Below are positions 41,189 to 50,917 of a stretch of 64,000 nt of DNA, in pieces. A program made the translations under genes and the position numbers. The notes beneath the pieces were generated by a model, which saw nothing but the letters and a program-made list of their open reading frames with translations, had not been told where the DNA came from and searched no databases. Numbering within the stretch: the stretch's first letter is position 1; each line of letters begins with the position of its first letter. Source of the DNA: JABILX01 sp041648305 (GTDB lineage Bacteria; Patescibacteriota; Gracilibacteria; UBA1369; LOWO2-01-FULL-3); NCBI GenBank assembly GCA_041648305.1, contig JBAZPI010000001.1, positions 62,001-126,000 on the forward strand, given 5' to 3'.

Positions 41189-43552
41189 ATGAAATTTTTT
41201 AGCTCAAAAGGCATCTTAGGAATTAACGCCAGAAACCTTTTATACATAAAACCATACAATCCCAAAAAGGCTATTCGTCTTGCAGATAACAAGATAAAAA
41301 CAAAGAAATTCCTTGAAGCAAGAGGGATTCCGGTCCCAAAACTGATTGCTGCAATAAACAATAGAGATGAAGCGGAAAATTTTGACTTCAACGCATTGCC
41401 GAACGCATTTGTGGTGAAACCAAACTGCGGGTTTGGCGGAGAGGGAATAATCCCCATAGCAAACAAAAGAGAGAAATATTGGGTAACTTCGAGTGGGAAT
41501 AAAATAGACCAAAAATTTTTATTCGAACACATAATAGACATTCTTGACGGGAGATTTTCAATCTCAAACGTATCGGACGTAGCATTTTTCGAACAACTCC
41601 TCATCCCGCATGAAAGCGTAAGCCCGTACACGTACGAAGGACTCCCGGATATCCGAATAATTGTGTACAACCTCGTTCCGGTGATGGCGATGCTGCGACT
41701 CCCCACGAAAGAATCGGGAGGCAAGGCAAATCTGCATCAAGGCGCCGTGGGTATTGGAATAGATATGGGAACAGGGAGAACAACATTCATAGCAAAGAAA
41801 AATAAGATTATCGACGAAATCCCCGATATTGGAAAAATCAATCTACAAATTCCTTTTTGGGATGAAATGCTCCACATCGCATCAAAAATACAAATGGTTA
41901 CAAATCTAGGATACTTAGCCGTTGATATCGCCTTGGATAAGAATTCAGGACCGGTCCTTCTAGAAATAAACGCACGAGCTGGATTGGGAGTTCAAATTGC
42001 GAACTTAGCGCCGCTAAGAAGGAGATTGGAAAGAGTCCAAGGGATAAAAGTGACTTCGCCTGAACAAGGCGTAAGACTGGCCAAAGACATGTTCGGAAAA
42101 GTAATCGAGAAAAAGCCCCAACAAATATCGAATAAAAAAGTAATAGGAAAAATCGAAACGGTAGAAATTATTTTAAAAAAAGGAACTCAAAAAATCAAAG
42201 CGCTGGTAGATTCTACTCAAGAAAGAAGCGCTATCGACCAACGTTTAGCAGAAGATCTCGATCTATTGGACAGCCAAAATTATAACGACGAACAATCGAC
42301 ATTAAAAATCAAGTTCTCACTTAAAGACAAAAGAATTCAAACCGTAGCAGACATTGAGAAAATTCCGGAAGAAAATGAATTCAAAATGATAATAGGATCG
42401 AGAGACCTACAAGATTTCCTGATAGATCCTTCACATAAAGAAAGTGGTAAATTCATCCCGAAAAGAGCAAGAAGCAAAAAAATCACGAACAACTTTGAAA
42501 TAGATCAGGAAATAGTAAATATAGACAACAAATTGAAACTTCTGTTCCACTTGCGCCCGGTAAATTTAGAAGAAGAAAAACGAAAATTTCTCGAAAACTT
42601 TTCGTACAATCCGCAATTCGTTTACCCCGAATTAAAATTCAACCCAACCGAGTTGAAACAAAAGCTGGAGACGATAAGAACCGACGAATCGCCATTAGGA
42701 ATAATTTTTGAAGCGAAAAGAGACGAGCTAATGAAGAAAATTGAACTTATTGAAAGCATAGACACGGAATATTTTACTCAAAAATCAGCAAATCTATTTG
42801 GAAAGCCGGATCCGGAACTGATCAAAGAATGTGAAAAACTTTTACTTGAAGGAGGTAAATTCCAAAACCTGGGGGAAGAAGATATCGACGCGGAAGAAGC
42901 GAAAGAAAGATTTGAAAAAGTTTTCAAAAAATACAAACTTCAAAATTGGAAAGTGAAAATTCAAGACGAAATGGTCACGGACTGCGTGGCAGGAAAAAAC
43001 AACAGATTGCTTTTAAGAAAAAATGCTAGATTCTCAGAAAAAAGAATCGAAAATCTCATAATCCACGAGATAGAAACCCATATTTTAACAGCCGAAAACG
43101 GCAAGATCCAACCATATGAAATATTCAACAGGGGACTCGCAGACTATCTGATCACGCAAGAAGGATTGGCCATCTATAACGTTACTACTCAATCAAAGAC
43201 GACTATCAGAGACAGCTACAAAGCATTAGCTCTAGTGATAGCTGCAAACACGGCTTTAAATAGCTCCTTTGTCGAAACATTCGAGAAAATCCTGTCTTAT
43301 GGAATCCCGATAGAACAGGCGCTCCGAATAGCGCTCAAAACAAAAAGAGGATTGTCGGATACCGGAGTAAAAGGAGCATTTACCAAGGATATAATTTACT
43401 ACAAAGGATTTAAAGAAGTATCGAAATACATAGAAGAGGGAGGCAGAATTGCCGACCTTTACATAGGGAAATTGAACGTAAGAGATATTGACTTAGTGCA
43501 AAAAATTGAAGGACTGGCAAAGCCAAAATACCTCCCCGAATGGCTTAGATAA
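41189..43552 (+). CDS. ATP-grasp ligase / retropepsin-like / MATCAP-type metallopeptidase fusion
   Basis: 787 aa in three parts. Residues 1-315: ATP-grasp of the glutamate-ligase (RimK-related) type, with FVVKPNCGFGGEGIIPI (ATP lid), DIRIIVYNLVPVMAML and LLEINARAGLGVQ (metal ligands). Residues 320-430: a retropepsin-like domain of the ATP-dependent zinc protease type, where the expected DTGA reads DSTQ, so catalysis is doubtful. Residues 430-787: a DUF1704/MATCAP-like domain with the zinc motif HEIETH and the downstream QEGLA. The protein would both add and remove an amino acid or peptide tag. Pairs with the upstream PKD-7TM protein (8-nt gap). Confidence 0.85.
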   Translation: MKFFSSKGILGINARNLLYIKPYNPKKAIRLADNKIKTKKFLEARGIPVPKLIAAINNRDEAENFDFNALPNAFVVKPNCGFGGEGIIPIANKREKYWVTSSGNKIDQKFLFEHIIDILDGRFSISNVSDVAFFEQLLIPHESVSPYTYEGLPDIRIIVYNLVPVMAMLRLPTKESGGKANLHQGAVGIGIDMGTGRTTFIAKKNKIIDEIPDIGKINLQIPFWDEMLHIASKIQMVTNLGYLAVDIALDKNSGPVLLEINARAGLGVQIANLAPLRRRLERVQGIKVTSPEQGVRLAKDMFGKVIEKKPQQISNKKVIGKIETVEIILKKGTQKIKALVDSTQERSAIDQRLAEDLDLLDSQNYNDEQSTLKIKFSLKDKRIQTVADIEKIPEENEFKMIIGSRDLQDFLIDPSHKESGKFIPKRARSKKITNNFEIDQEIVNIDNKLKLLFHLRPVNLEEEKRKFLENFSYNPQFVYPELKFNPTELKQKLETIRTDESPLGIIFEAKRDELMKKIELIESIDTEYFTQKSANLFGKPDPELIKECEKLLLEGGKFQNLGEEDIDAEEAKERFEKVFKKYKLQNWKVKIQDEMVTDCVAGKNNRLLLRKNARFSEKRIENLIIHEIETHILTAENGKIQPYEIFNRGLADYLITQEGLAIYNVTTQSKTTIRDSYKALALVIAANTALNSSFVETFEKILSYGIPIEQALRIALKTKRGLSDTGVKGAFTKDIIYYKGFKEVSKYIEEGGRIADLYIGKLNVRDIDLVQKIEGLAKPKYLPEWLR

Positions 43553-43558
43553 AAATCT

Positions 43559-44614
43559 TTAGATAATAATCATCGCATCCCCAAAACTATAAAATCTATA
43601 ATTCTCCTTTTTCGCTATTTCATATAACTCCAAAATTTTCTTCGCCCCGTCCTTAACTCCCTTATGTTCTAGAAAAGACGCAACCAACATTATCAAAGTG
43701 CTTTTTGGTAAATGGAAATTGGTTACAAGAGCATCAACAGCTTTCCACTTGTACCCAGGATAGATAAAGATATTTGTCTCACCAGAACAATGTTCCCAAG
43801 GTTTAAATTCACCGTCCTTGAAACACGTCTCCAGAACTCTCACAGAGGTAGTTCCAACAGCAACAATTCTTCTTTTCTCCCGTTTCGCCGCATTCAATCT
43901 CTCGGCAATATCGTCCGTCAACTGGAAAAATTCACTATGCATAACGTGATCTACCACATTCTCAACCCTGACAGGAGCGAAAGTGCCCAGCCCAACGTGC
44001 AACAAAATCTTTTCGATCGACACACCTTTTCGAGCGACTTCATTTAAAAGCTCATTGGTGAAATGAAGTCCGGCAGTAGGGGAGGCAACACTACCTTTCT
44101 CTCGAGCATACACAGTTTGATACTCTTCCAATGAGGACCGAGACCTCTTAATATACGGAGGAAAAGGCGCCACACCAAAATCCTCAACATCTTTTTCAGT
44201 AATAAATTTAATAACCCTCACCCCATCCACCTTCACGTCCAGAACCTCAATAATCAGATCGTTATTTACAGAAATCCGGCTCCCTTTTTGGAACTTTCTA
44301 CCGGGCTTAACAAGACAGTTATAAGTCTTACCTTCAGACCCTCCATCAACCTGCCTCAAAAGAAATATTTCACAGGCCCCCCCAGCAAAATCAAAAACAA
44401 TTCTGGCCTTCAATACCTTCGACCTATTTAAAACCAAAACATCCCCCTCATTTAAATATTCAACTATGTCACGAAAGATTTTGTGCTCGACCACCCCACT
44501 CTCTGCGTCAAAAACCATCAACTTGGCGGAATCGCGAGGAGAAGAAGGATCCTGGGCTATAAAACCCTCCGGGAGACTATAATCAAAATCTGTTAATTTC
44601 AAGAAGTCTCTCAT
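43559..44614 (-). CDS. queA: S-adenosylmethionine:tRNA ribosyltransferase-isomerase
   Basis: Makes epoxyqueuosine at tRNA position 34 from preQ1 using the ribosyl part of SAM. 351 aa, normal QueA length. Motifs are FDYSLPEGFIAQDPSSPRDSA at the N-terminus, DVLVLNRSKVLKARI, SVASPTAGLHFTNELL and FHLPKSTLIMLVASFL. The start overlaps the stop of the PP2C phosphatase gene (ATGA, 44611-44614), so the two are translationally coupled. tgt and the preQ1 genes are not in the window; the cell may take up preQ1. Confidence 0.96.
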   Translation of the reverse strand: MRDFLKLTDFDYSLPEGFIAQDPSSPRDSAKLMVFDAESGVVEHKIFRDIVEYLNEGDVLVLNRSKVLKARIVFDFAGGACEIFLLRQVDGGSEGKTYNCLVKPGRKFQKGSRISVNNDLIIEVLDVKVDGVRVIKFITEKDVEDFGVAPFPPYIKRSRSSLEEYQTVYAREKGSVASPTAGLHFTNELLNEVARKGVSIEKILLHVGLGTFAPVRVENVVDHVMHSEFFQLTDDIAERLNAAKREKRRIVAVGTTSVRVLETCFKDGEFKPWEHCSGETNIFIYPGYKWKAVDALVTNFHLPKSTLIMLVASFLEHKGVKDGAKKILELYEIAKKENYRFYSFGDAMIII

Positions 44615-45699
44615 GTTTTTTCTACGACAATCAAAGTCATATCGTCAATCTGGGATTCATCTCCAACAAAGGAAGCCATATCCTCAGAGATATGATGACT
44701 CACCCCGGAAGCAGAATAAGAAGGAGCATATTCGGTTATAGATTGCTTCAGTCTTTCCAAACCAAACAACTCACCGGTTGCGTTTTTCGCCTCGGTAATC
44801 CCATCAGTATAAAGAATGATCATATCGCCCTTCCCCAATGTTATGCCATTCTCTTGAACACGAGAAGAAACATCGTTGACCATCCCCAAAGCAGTTCCTC
44901 CACTCACAAAATCCTCCATTTCTCCATTCGCCTTTCTATAAATCAAAATATGCTCATGCCCGGCCCCGACATAAGACATGGTCTTACTCTTCTTATCCCA
45001 AGAAAGCATCACGAGCGTCATGTACATAGAAGGCTTAACATATTTTTTTATATGCCTATTGGTCTGGATAATAACCTCTTTGGCGCTATTATAAACTTCA
45101 GCAAACGACGCGATCATGGCGTTGACCATTGCCATAATCAAACCCGCAGTAACACCATGGCCGGTCACATCGCCAATATAGATATATAATTTATCCCTCG
45201 ATTCTATGAAATCATAAATATCTCCGCCCAACTCAGTTGCCGGCCTATTCTTGGCCACAATGCTCAAACCATCAACATTCGGAACAGCATCAGGAAAAAT
45301 TTCTTTTTGTAATTCAACCGCAACAGATAATTCATCCAAAATTCTCCCTCTATCCTCAACATCCTCAGCAACTTTCGTAAAACCCTCCGTAACTTGATTG
45401 AAGAAATGAGCCAAAACACCAACTTCATCGACCCTTTTTGTGTAAAGCTTTTTAAATTTCTTCCCGTTCATCACAAGCTGCATCTGGGACAACACGGTCC
45501 TAATCGGTTTAACAATAAAGAAGAAAAAAGTCCCGAGAACATATGCGGCTAAAACACAAAAAAATATCCCCACCACTTCCAGGGAAAATCCTCCGGCGCC
45601 GGTATAATCCATCACCCAAAAGGTCCCGCCCAACATCACTGAAAACAGCAAAAAACTGATTAAAAACTTCAAAAACATGCTTCTACTAAACGCGCCCAT
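44611..45699 (-). CDS. Membrane-bound PP2C/SpoIIE-type phosphatase with HAMP-like linker
   Basis: 362 aa. Two membrane helices (about 9-30 and 40-63), then a HAMP-like segment (64-115, VKPIRTVLSQMQLVMNG), a short coiled coil, and a SpoIIE/RsbU-type PP2C domain (about 150-360). Metal-binding acids are visible in ELGGDIYDF, IGDVTGHGVTAGLIM and LYTDGITEA, with a final DDMTLIVV. Such enzymes dephosphorylate STAS proteins in partner switching. The STAS gene lies directly upstream (5 nt). The input signal is likely sensed in or near the membrane. Confidence 0.92.
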   Translation of the reverse strand: MGAFSRSMFLKFLISFLLFSVMLGGTFWVMDYTGAGGFSLEVVGIFFCVLAAYVLGTFFFFIVKPIRTVLSQMQLVMNGKKFKKLYTKRVDEVGVLAHFFNQVTEGFTKVAEDVEDRGRILDELSVAVELQKEIFPDAVPNVDGLSIVAKNRPATELGGDIYDFIESRDKLYIYIGDVTGHGVTAGLIMAMVNAMIASFAEVYNSAKEVIIQTNRHIKKYVKPSMYMTLVMLSWDKKSKTMSYVGAGHEHILIYRKANGEMEDFVSGGTALGMVNDVSSRVQENGITLGKGDMIILYTDGITEAKNATGELFGLERLKQSITEYAPSYSASGVSHHISEDMASFVGDESQIDDMTLIVVEKT

Positions 45700-45704
45700 T
45701 TCAA

Positions 45705-46058
45705 TTATTTATTAAGATAACCGTCCAAACTGGGATACATCGGAATAACTTCATCAATACCGATAGTCTTCAGAACCTCTTTCACATGAGCATCGGGCTT
45801 TATAAGAATAAGCTTTTTCTCCCTTTTTACGAGATGTGCATGTATTTCCATCAAATACCCTATGCTCTCACTATTGATAAACTTCAAATCGGTAAAATCA
45901 AAAATCAAATCCTTAAATTCAAAATCTTTCACCACTGCGTCCAATTCATCCTTAATATCCATGTGTCCCGCCTTGTCGAACTCCCCAATAAACCTAATAA
46001 TTTGGTAGTTCTTCTCCTTATTCGCCTCCCCCTGTTTAATAGTTAATGTTGGAGTCAT
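45705..46058 (-). CDS. STAS-domain anti-sigma-factor antagonist (RsbV-like)
   Basis: 117 aa, a single STAS domain with the phosphorylatable Ser in INSESIGYLMEIH (Ser at about residue 63 or 65). In partner switching the unphosphorylated form binds an RsbW-like kinase and frees its target; the PP2C enzyme encoded next resets it. It lies 5 nt before the phosphatase gene and 10 nt after the transporter-HEAT gene, all on one strand. An RsbW-like kinase is at 55748-56254. Confidence 0.92.
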   Translation of the reverse strand: MTPTLTIKQGEANKEKNYQIIRFIGEFDKAGHMDIKDELDAVVKDFEFKDLIFDFTDLKFINSESIGYLMEIHAHLVKREKKLILIKPDAHVKEVLKTIGIDEVIPMYPSLDGYLNK

Positions 46059-46068
46059 AATTTGAAAC

Positions 46069-48444
46069 TTAAGAACTTTTTTTTACATAAAGAAGTTCGT
46101 TTATTAACTCAACTTCTTCATTTTCTTCCACCAAACTATACAGCATTTTTAAATATTTCAAAGACTTTGTGTCCAAATAATCCAAAGATTTAGCTTTAGT
46201 CTTCACTAAAAGAGAATTGATTCTATGCGACACTAACTGTTTAACTTCCTTTTCGATAGCTTTAGAAACTTTATACGGAATTTTCTTCAAACTTCTCTGG
46301 ACTTCATCAAACAAAATTCCTTCACCTTCAAACAACAATCCAACAATAACACCTATAGAATCCAAGTAACCAATTTGCGCCAATGCCAAGGCCGAATAAG
46401 CCCGGAGTCGCTTGTTCTCAGAGGACAAGAAATGCTTCAAATTCTTAAACTTCGACTTCAATTTAAGTTCTCCGACAATATAACAAGCGGCTTCCTTAAA
46501 CCTATCACTCTTGCTCAAAAGCATCCTATCCAAATCCAATTCCAATTCGTCAAAAAATTGAGGATACCTCCACAGTGAAATGATAGCGGAAGCCCTCTCC
46601 TTGGGATTTTTCGAAGCCAAAAAAGGTTTTATGTAAGGGATAACATGCTCATCTTTGTATCTGCCAAGCGCCAAAATAACATCGGCCCTCAAGTCTCCCT
46701 TCGACCTCTTCAAAGCGTTAATGAGAAAACCAAAAGTCCCAATCGGACTTAACCTCGACAGAAAATGAATAATTAAAGATCTTATCTCGTCATTTTTTTC
46801 AACTTTATATAGAGATTTTAAAGCCTCGGCGATTTTATACTCATAGAAAACATGCTTAAAAAAGAAACTTTTCACGGAATTGAACTTCAAAAGAGCCTCA
46901 ACTGCAGCCAATCTAACCTCCGCCTTGCGCGACCCGAAAGCCTTGATGATATCATCGATAGCATCAAATTCCTGCAACTCACCAAACGCTTTTAGAATTT
47001 TAGTCTTAATGAAATCTGACTCCTTCGGATCATATAAAACGCCCCTTAAAACAGGTAAAGCCGATTTATGTCCTCTTTGAGAAAGAATATCGATAGCTTC
47101 CACCTTGCCGACTTTATCTTCCGCTCTCGTTAGATTGTAACAAGCAAGTTTTGTGTATTTACTCTGAAGACCATGTGTCGCAACAAACAAGAACAAAAGA
47201 ACGCCTATCATCACGAGATTCACAGATAAAATTAAATCCTCGCCAATAAGAACTCTCTGCAATCCCAAAATAATACCGGTTCCCACCAGTGCTCCGACAG
47301 GCCTGACCACCCCCTCAAGAAATTCACGCGTATGTTCTCTAAAATGTTCCTTTATTGAGTAATAAGCGGAATGGTATGCATTCATATGAAGAATCTGCGT
47401 AATATTCTTATTGGCCTGCGCCAAAACGGCTGTTGGAAACCCAAACCTTATAGTCAAACCAAATACACTAAGCAGCATAACAATAGGGTAGAGCATCATA
47501 CTCCCTATAACACCAAGAGAAGTGATAAGTCTGCTGCCAACAATCAGTTGAAATACCAACGCTATAGCGCTGAACAAAATAAACAGCGCTCCCAAATCAT
47601 GAACCAAAGCATGCTCAAACCCACTCCCGGACGTGAGGGCAACACTGGAAACATTTTCATAAACAGCCCTTGTGTACTGGAGCTCTATCAAACTCGCGAA
47701 AATCCATTGCAGCAAAACAACACAAAATAATCCTTTTATAAAAGAGACGTGCCTGACCTGAGAGAAAACCTCTTTCATTTTATCAATCAGCCCGAAGCCT
47801 TCACCCCCCACATCCTTGTCCAAATTAAATCTATAAATCCTGCGAAGAATTAGTTGGTAATACAATATACAAGGGGCAATAAACGCCACAGCTACGATCC
47901 ACAAATAAACAAATTTTGAAGGATCAATCGAATTGGAAAAAGACACCACCAACGTACCTGCAATAATACCTCCGATCGTTTCAGCCGACTCTATGAATGG
48001 GAAAGTCCTTTCACTTTCAAGAGGCGTAAATAATGTCTCAACAAAACCGTTCACTACGATCTTGAGTTGAACCAAGAAAACCGCCTCGGCCGCCAAGAGT
48101 AAGGCGAAAAACAAGGTTTCATTATAATCCTTGAATAAAATAGCCGAAAGCAAAAATGCCGAAGAGAAAAAAGTTGTCAGTAAAATAGTCTTTTCCTTCG
48201 AGATCTTACCTATAAAAGTAGCATATACGAAACTCCCAATAATAGAAAAAAGCCCATTCGCAACAAACAGAAGAGGCAGCATCAAAATCCCATATCGTCC
48301 GACAAACATACCAACGATAATTGTCCAACCAACAACGAAAGCAATCCTATAAAACAAATTGATAAACCACGAGAGTGAGATTCTTCCCCATTCTCCCTTA
48401 TTAACATTGAATAATTTTCCCAATACCCCCGAAAAACTTACCAT
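46069..48444 (-). CDS. MFS-like transporter domain fused to HEAT repeats
   Basis: 791 aa. Residues about 20-440 contain 10-12 membrane helices with a layout like major-facilitator or ATP/ADP (Npt/Tlc) carriers (first helices ISLSWFINLFYRIAFVVGW, GILMLPLLFVANGLFSIIG). Residues about 455-760 form HEAT repeats (LPVLRGVLYDPKESDFIKTK, FGSRKAEVRLAAVEALLKF, LSSENKRLRAYSALALAQIG). Transporter-HEAT fusions of this type exist in several bacteria; nucleotide transport would suit a host-dependent CPR cell but is not shown. First gene of the transporter-STAS-PP2C-queA unit. TATAAT lies about 27 nt upstream. Confidence 0.8.
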   Translation of the reverse strand: MVSFSGVLGKLFNVNKGEWGRISLSWFINLFYRIAFVVGWTIIVGMFVGRYGILMLPLLFVANGLFSIIGSFVYATFIGKISKEKTILLTTFFSSAFLLSAILFKDYNETLFFALLLAAEAVFLVQLKIVVNGFVETLFTPLESERTFPFIESAETIGGIIAGTLVVSFSNSIDPSKFVYLWIVAVAFIAPCILYYQLILRRIYRFNLDKDVGGEGFGLIDKMKEVFSQVRHVSFIKGLFCVVLLQWIFASLIELQYTRAVYENVSSVALTSGSGFEHALVHDLGALFILFSAIALVFQLIVGSRLITSLGVIGSMMLYPIVMLLSVFGLTIRFGFPTAVLAQANKNITQILHMNAYHSAYYSIKEHFREHTREFLEGVVRPVGALVGTGIILGLQRVLIGEDLILSVNLVMIGVLLFLFVATHGLQSKYTKLACYNLTRAEDKVGKVEAIDILSQRGHKSALPVLRGVLYDPKESDFIKTKILKAFGELQEFDAIDDIIKAFGSRKAEVRLAAVEALLKFNSVKSFFFKHVFYEYKIAEALKSLYKVEKNDEIRSLIIHFLSRLSPIGTFGFLINALKRSKGDLRADVILALGRYKDEHVIPYIKPFLASKNPKERASAIISLWRYPQFFDELELDLDRMLLSKSDRFKEAACYIVGELKLKSKFKNLKHFLSSENKRLRAYSALALAQIGYLDSIGVIVGLLFEGEGILFDEVQRSLKKIPYKVSKAIEKEVKQLVSHRINSLLVKTKAKSLDYLDTKSLKYLKMLYSLVEENEEVELINELLYVKKSS

Positions 48445-48532
48445 CTGTTTGTGTTTTTATCTGATATAGTATTATACAAGAAAAGCACCGAAAAATCAAC
48501 CTTATAAAAGAGGATTTTAAGGTTAAATTGTG

Positions 48533-48538
48533 TAAAAT
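48533..48538 (+). promoter_or_regulatory. -10 element of murJ
   Basis: TAAAAT ends 8 nt before the murJ ATG. An imperfect dyad (AACCTTA ... TTAAGGTT, about 48498-48524) lies directly upstream, where a regulator could bind, and overlaps the likely -35 region. Confidence 0.45.
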
Positions 48539-48546
48539 ACCCCTCG

Positions 48547-50121
48547 ATGTTTTTAAAGAAACTTTTCGGACCAATAGGGATAGGAGGAGCGAGCGCGCTA
48601 ATGGCATTTACGTCATTCTTGAGCTATGCGGCGGGTTTGATACGAGATCGGGCAATCGCAGTACATTTCGGGACAAGCGCGGCTACGGACACCTACAATG
48701 CCTCTTTCTTAATACCGGACACTCTCTTCAATATATTTATTGCAGGAGCCCTCATGGCAGCGTTTATGCCAATGTTTTCAGAATATCTCCACAAGGACAA
48801 AGATGAAGCAAGATCACTCGCAAACACTATGCTGTCCGGAGTAAGTTTATTGACCGCATTTTTGAGTGTAATTGCGTTCATATTCATGGAGCAAATAATC
48901 CCGGGCGTATTCCCGTCAGTCGATCCGGAGGGACAAAAGAACATAATATTCATGACAAGATTAATGCTCCCATCGGCCTTTATCTTTGCAATCAGTAATA
49001 CATTGGGAAATATCCTCATGACGTATCGTCATTTTCTCTCGGTTGCAATCTCCCCAATCTTATACAATCTCGGAATAATCCTGGGAATAGTTCTGTTAAA
49101 CGACAAGTTCGGAATCTACAGTGCGGCAATCGGAGTACTAATCGGAGCGGTTCTGCACCTAACAATAAGAATAATAGATACCTGTGCGACCAAATACAGA
49201 TACAAACCGGAATTAAGAGTCAGCCATCCGGGATTCAAAAAAATCATAAAATTAATGATTCCCAAATCCTTCAGCCTGATAGTGTGGCAATTAAATCTTT
49301 ATATTTTTGCAGTAGTCGGTATGAGGATGATTGAAGGAGGTCTTGCAGCGTTCAATTTTGCGAGAAATATCCAAAGTTTTGCAGTAAGTCTGTTTGGGAT
49401 AGCATTTGCTACCGCAGTATTCCCAAACCTTAACGCAGCGATAAGTAGGGGAGACAAGGTATCGTTCACGCAAAATATCCAGAAAACAATCCAAAGAATT
49501 CTTTTCTTTTCCATTCCGGCAACAATTGGATTGATTATTATGGCTAAACAGATAACCGACTTGATTCTGGGAGGAGGTGAATTCAATGAGAAATCTCTGA
49601 AACTGACGTCCGCTGTTCTTCTATTCTTCGCGATTTCTATTCCGTTTGAAGGTTTGAGCCACCTTCTTTCGAGATCATACTACGCCATGAAGAATACTAT
49701 CACACCAATGATCATCAACGTCTTTTCCCTAAGCATAGTCGCAGCGATCACAATATTCGTTGCGCCAAAACTCGGGATACAGTGGTTCTCGATTGGGTTT
49801 ACAATCGGCTTTGTCATTTACAATATTTTATTCTTCATAATTCTATCCAAACACCTGGAAAGATTTGAAACCAAAAAATTCCTCTTAAGTATCGCGAAAA
49901 CATGCGTAGCAACAGGAGTAATGGGCGGGATTCTATACCTCACAAAAGACCTAAATCTTTACATAGAGGTCACCGATAAATTAATAAGCGCTATAAGAAT
50001 AGCATTAGGCGGCATAGCGTTTTTCATCGCGGCATATTTGATGAAATCTCCGGAATTAAGCAGCATAAACTTCCTTCTGCATAAATTATTGAAAAAGCAA
50101 GATGTACAAGTTAACGAATAA
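48547..50121 (+). CDS. murJ: Lipid II flippase MurJ
   Basis: Moves lipid II across the inner membrane for peptidoglycan synthesis. 524 aa with about 14 predicted helices of the MOP superfamily. Hallmarks are the N-terminal MAFTSFLSYAAGLIRDRAIA, TDTYNASFLIPDTLFNIF and, near residue 370, AISIPFEGLSHLLSRSYYAM. Length is typical. The stop overlaps the start of the C39 peptidase gene by 20 nt, so the two should be coupled. Confidence 0.96.
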   Translation: MFLKKLFGPIGIGGASALMAFTSFLSYAAGLIRDRAIAVHFGTSAATDTYNASFLIPDTLFNIFIAGALMAAFMPMFSEYLHKDKDEARSLANTMLSGVSLLTAFLSVIAFIFMEQIIPGVFPSVDPEGQKNIIFMTRLMLPSAFIFAISNTLGNILMTYRHFLSVAISPILYNLGIILGIVLLNDKFGIYSAAIGVLIGAVLHLTIRIIDTCATKYRYKPELRVSHPGFKKIIKLMIPKSFSLIVWQLNLYIFAVVGMRMIEGGLAAFNFARNIQSFAVSLFGIAFATAVFPNLNAAISRGDKVSFTQNIQKTIQRILFFSIPATIGLIIMAKQITDLILGGGEFNEKSLKLTSAVLLFFAISIPFEGLSHLLSRSYYAMKNTITPMIINVFSLSIVAAITIFVAPKLGIQWFSIGFTIGFVIYNILFFIILSKHLERFETKKFLLSIAKTCVATGVMGGILYLTKDLNLYIEVTDKLISAIRIALGGIAFFIAAYLMKSPELSSINFLLHKLLKKQDVQVNE

Positions 50122-50917
50122 AAAGATCCCCCAGACCCTCCAAAGAGCCCTTTTGGTCATTTTGTTGGTCTTCGGATTATTTGTTCTCGTTTTGATGCCA
50201 AAAATTAAGACCTATTTTGAGCTGAAAGAAATAAAGGAAAAGAACATAGAAACTATGGAGAAGGTAAAAGAAGGACCGGAGAAACCCTCAGTCCAGGAAG
50301 ATCTAGCCAACCTAGAGGAACCTCAAGTAAAACCTGAAGTAACTCCAGCCCCAATACCCGCATCAGCTTATCTAAGCGTTCCGTTTATCTGCCAGGCACC
50401 ACTTCAGACCGAAGAAAACTGGATATATCACGAAGAAAGTTGTGAAGAAACCGCGATCCTCCAGGCATATCTCTACCTAAACGGAAAAACGATGACGAAA
50501 GAAGAAGCCGATGGAGAAATATTAAAAATGGAAAGCTGGCAAATAGAACATTTTGGCAGCCACCACGACATATATGCAGACGAAGTGAAGAATTTTATCG
50601 CTGGATATTATCAAATCCCATCTGAAGATATAGACGTAGTATATGACGCAAATATAGATGACATAAAAAAATATATTTCCTCAGGATATCCGGTCATAGT
50701 TCCGATAATGGGGAACATACTTGGAAATCCATATTACCCGTACCCGGGATATCACATGCTGGTAGCAATAGGATACACAGAGGATCGAATCATAACGAAC
50801 GATAACGGAACAAGACACGGAAAAGACTTTAGCTATGACAACCAAACCTTCTACGACGCGATGACAGCCGCAGGTGGAGACATCATAATAATTAACACCA
50901 AAACCACCACCTTCTAA
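50102..50917 (+). CDS. Membrane-anchored C39-family cysteine peptidase
   Basis: 271 aa. An N-terminal membrane anchor (residues 14-35, ALLVILLVFGLFVLVLMP), a Pro/Glu linker (about 55-88), then a peptidase_C39_2 domain. The catalytic Cys is in HEESCEETAIL, the His in YPGYHMLVAIGY and the Asp in IITNDNGT. The papain-like domain should face outside the membrane. It overlaps murJ by 20 nt, which suggests a wall-related role such as cleaving a surface protein. The 3' end overlaps the convergent CAP gene by 26 bp. Confidence 0.88.
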   Translation: MYKLTNKKIPQTLQRALLVILLVFGLFVLVLMPKIKTYFELKEIKEKNIETMEKVKEGPEKPSVQEDLANLEEPQVKPEVTPAPIPASAYLSVPFICQAPLQTEENWIYHEESCEETAILQAYLYLNGKTMTKEEADGEILKMESWQIEHFGSHHDIYADEVKNFIAGYYQIPSEDIDVVYDANIDDIKKYISSGYPVIVPIMGNILGNPYYPYPGYHMLVAIGYTEDRIITNDNGTRHGKDFSYDNQTFYDAMTAAGGDIIIINTKTTTF

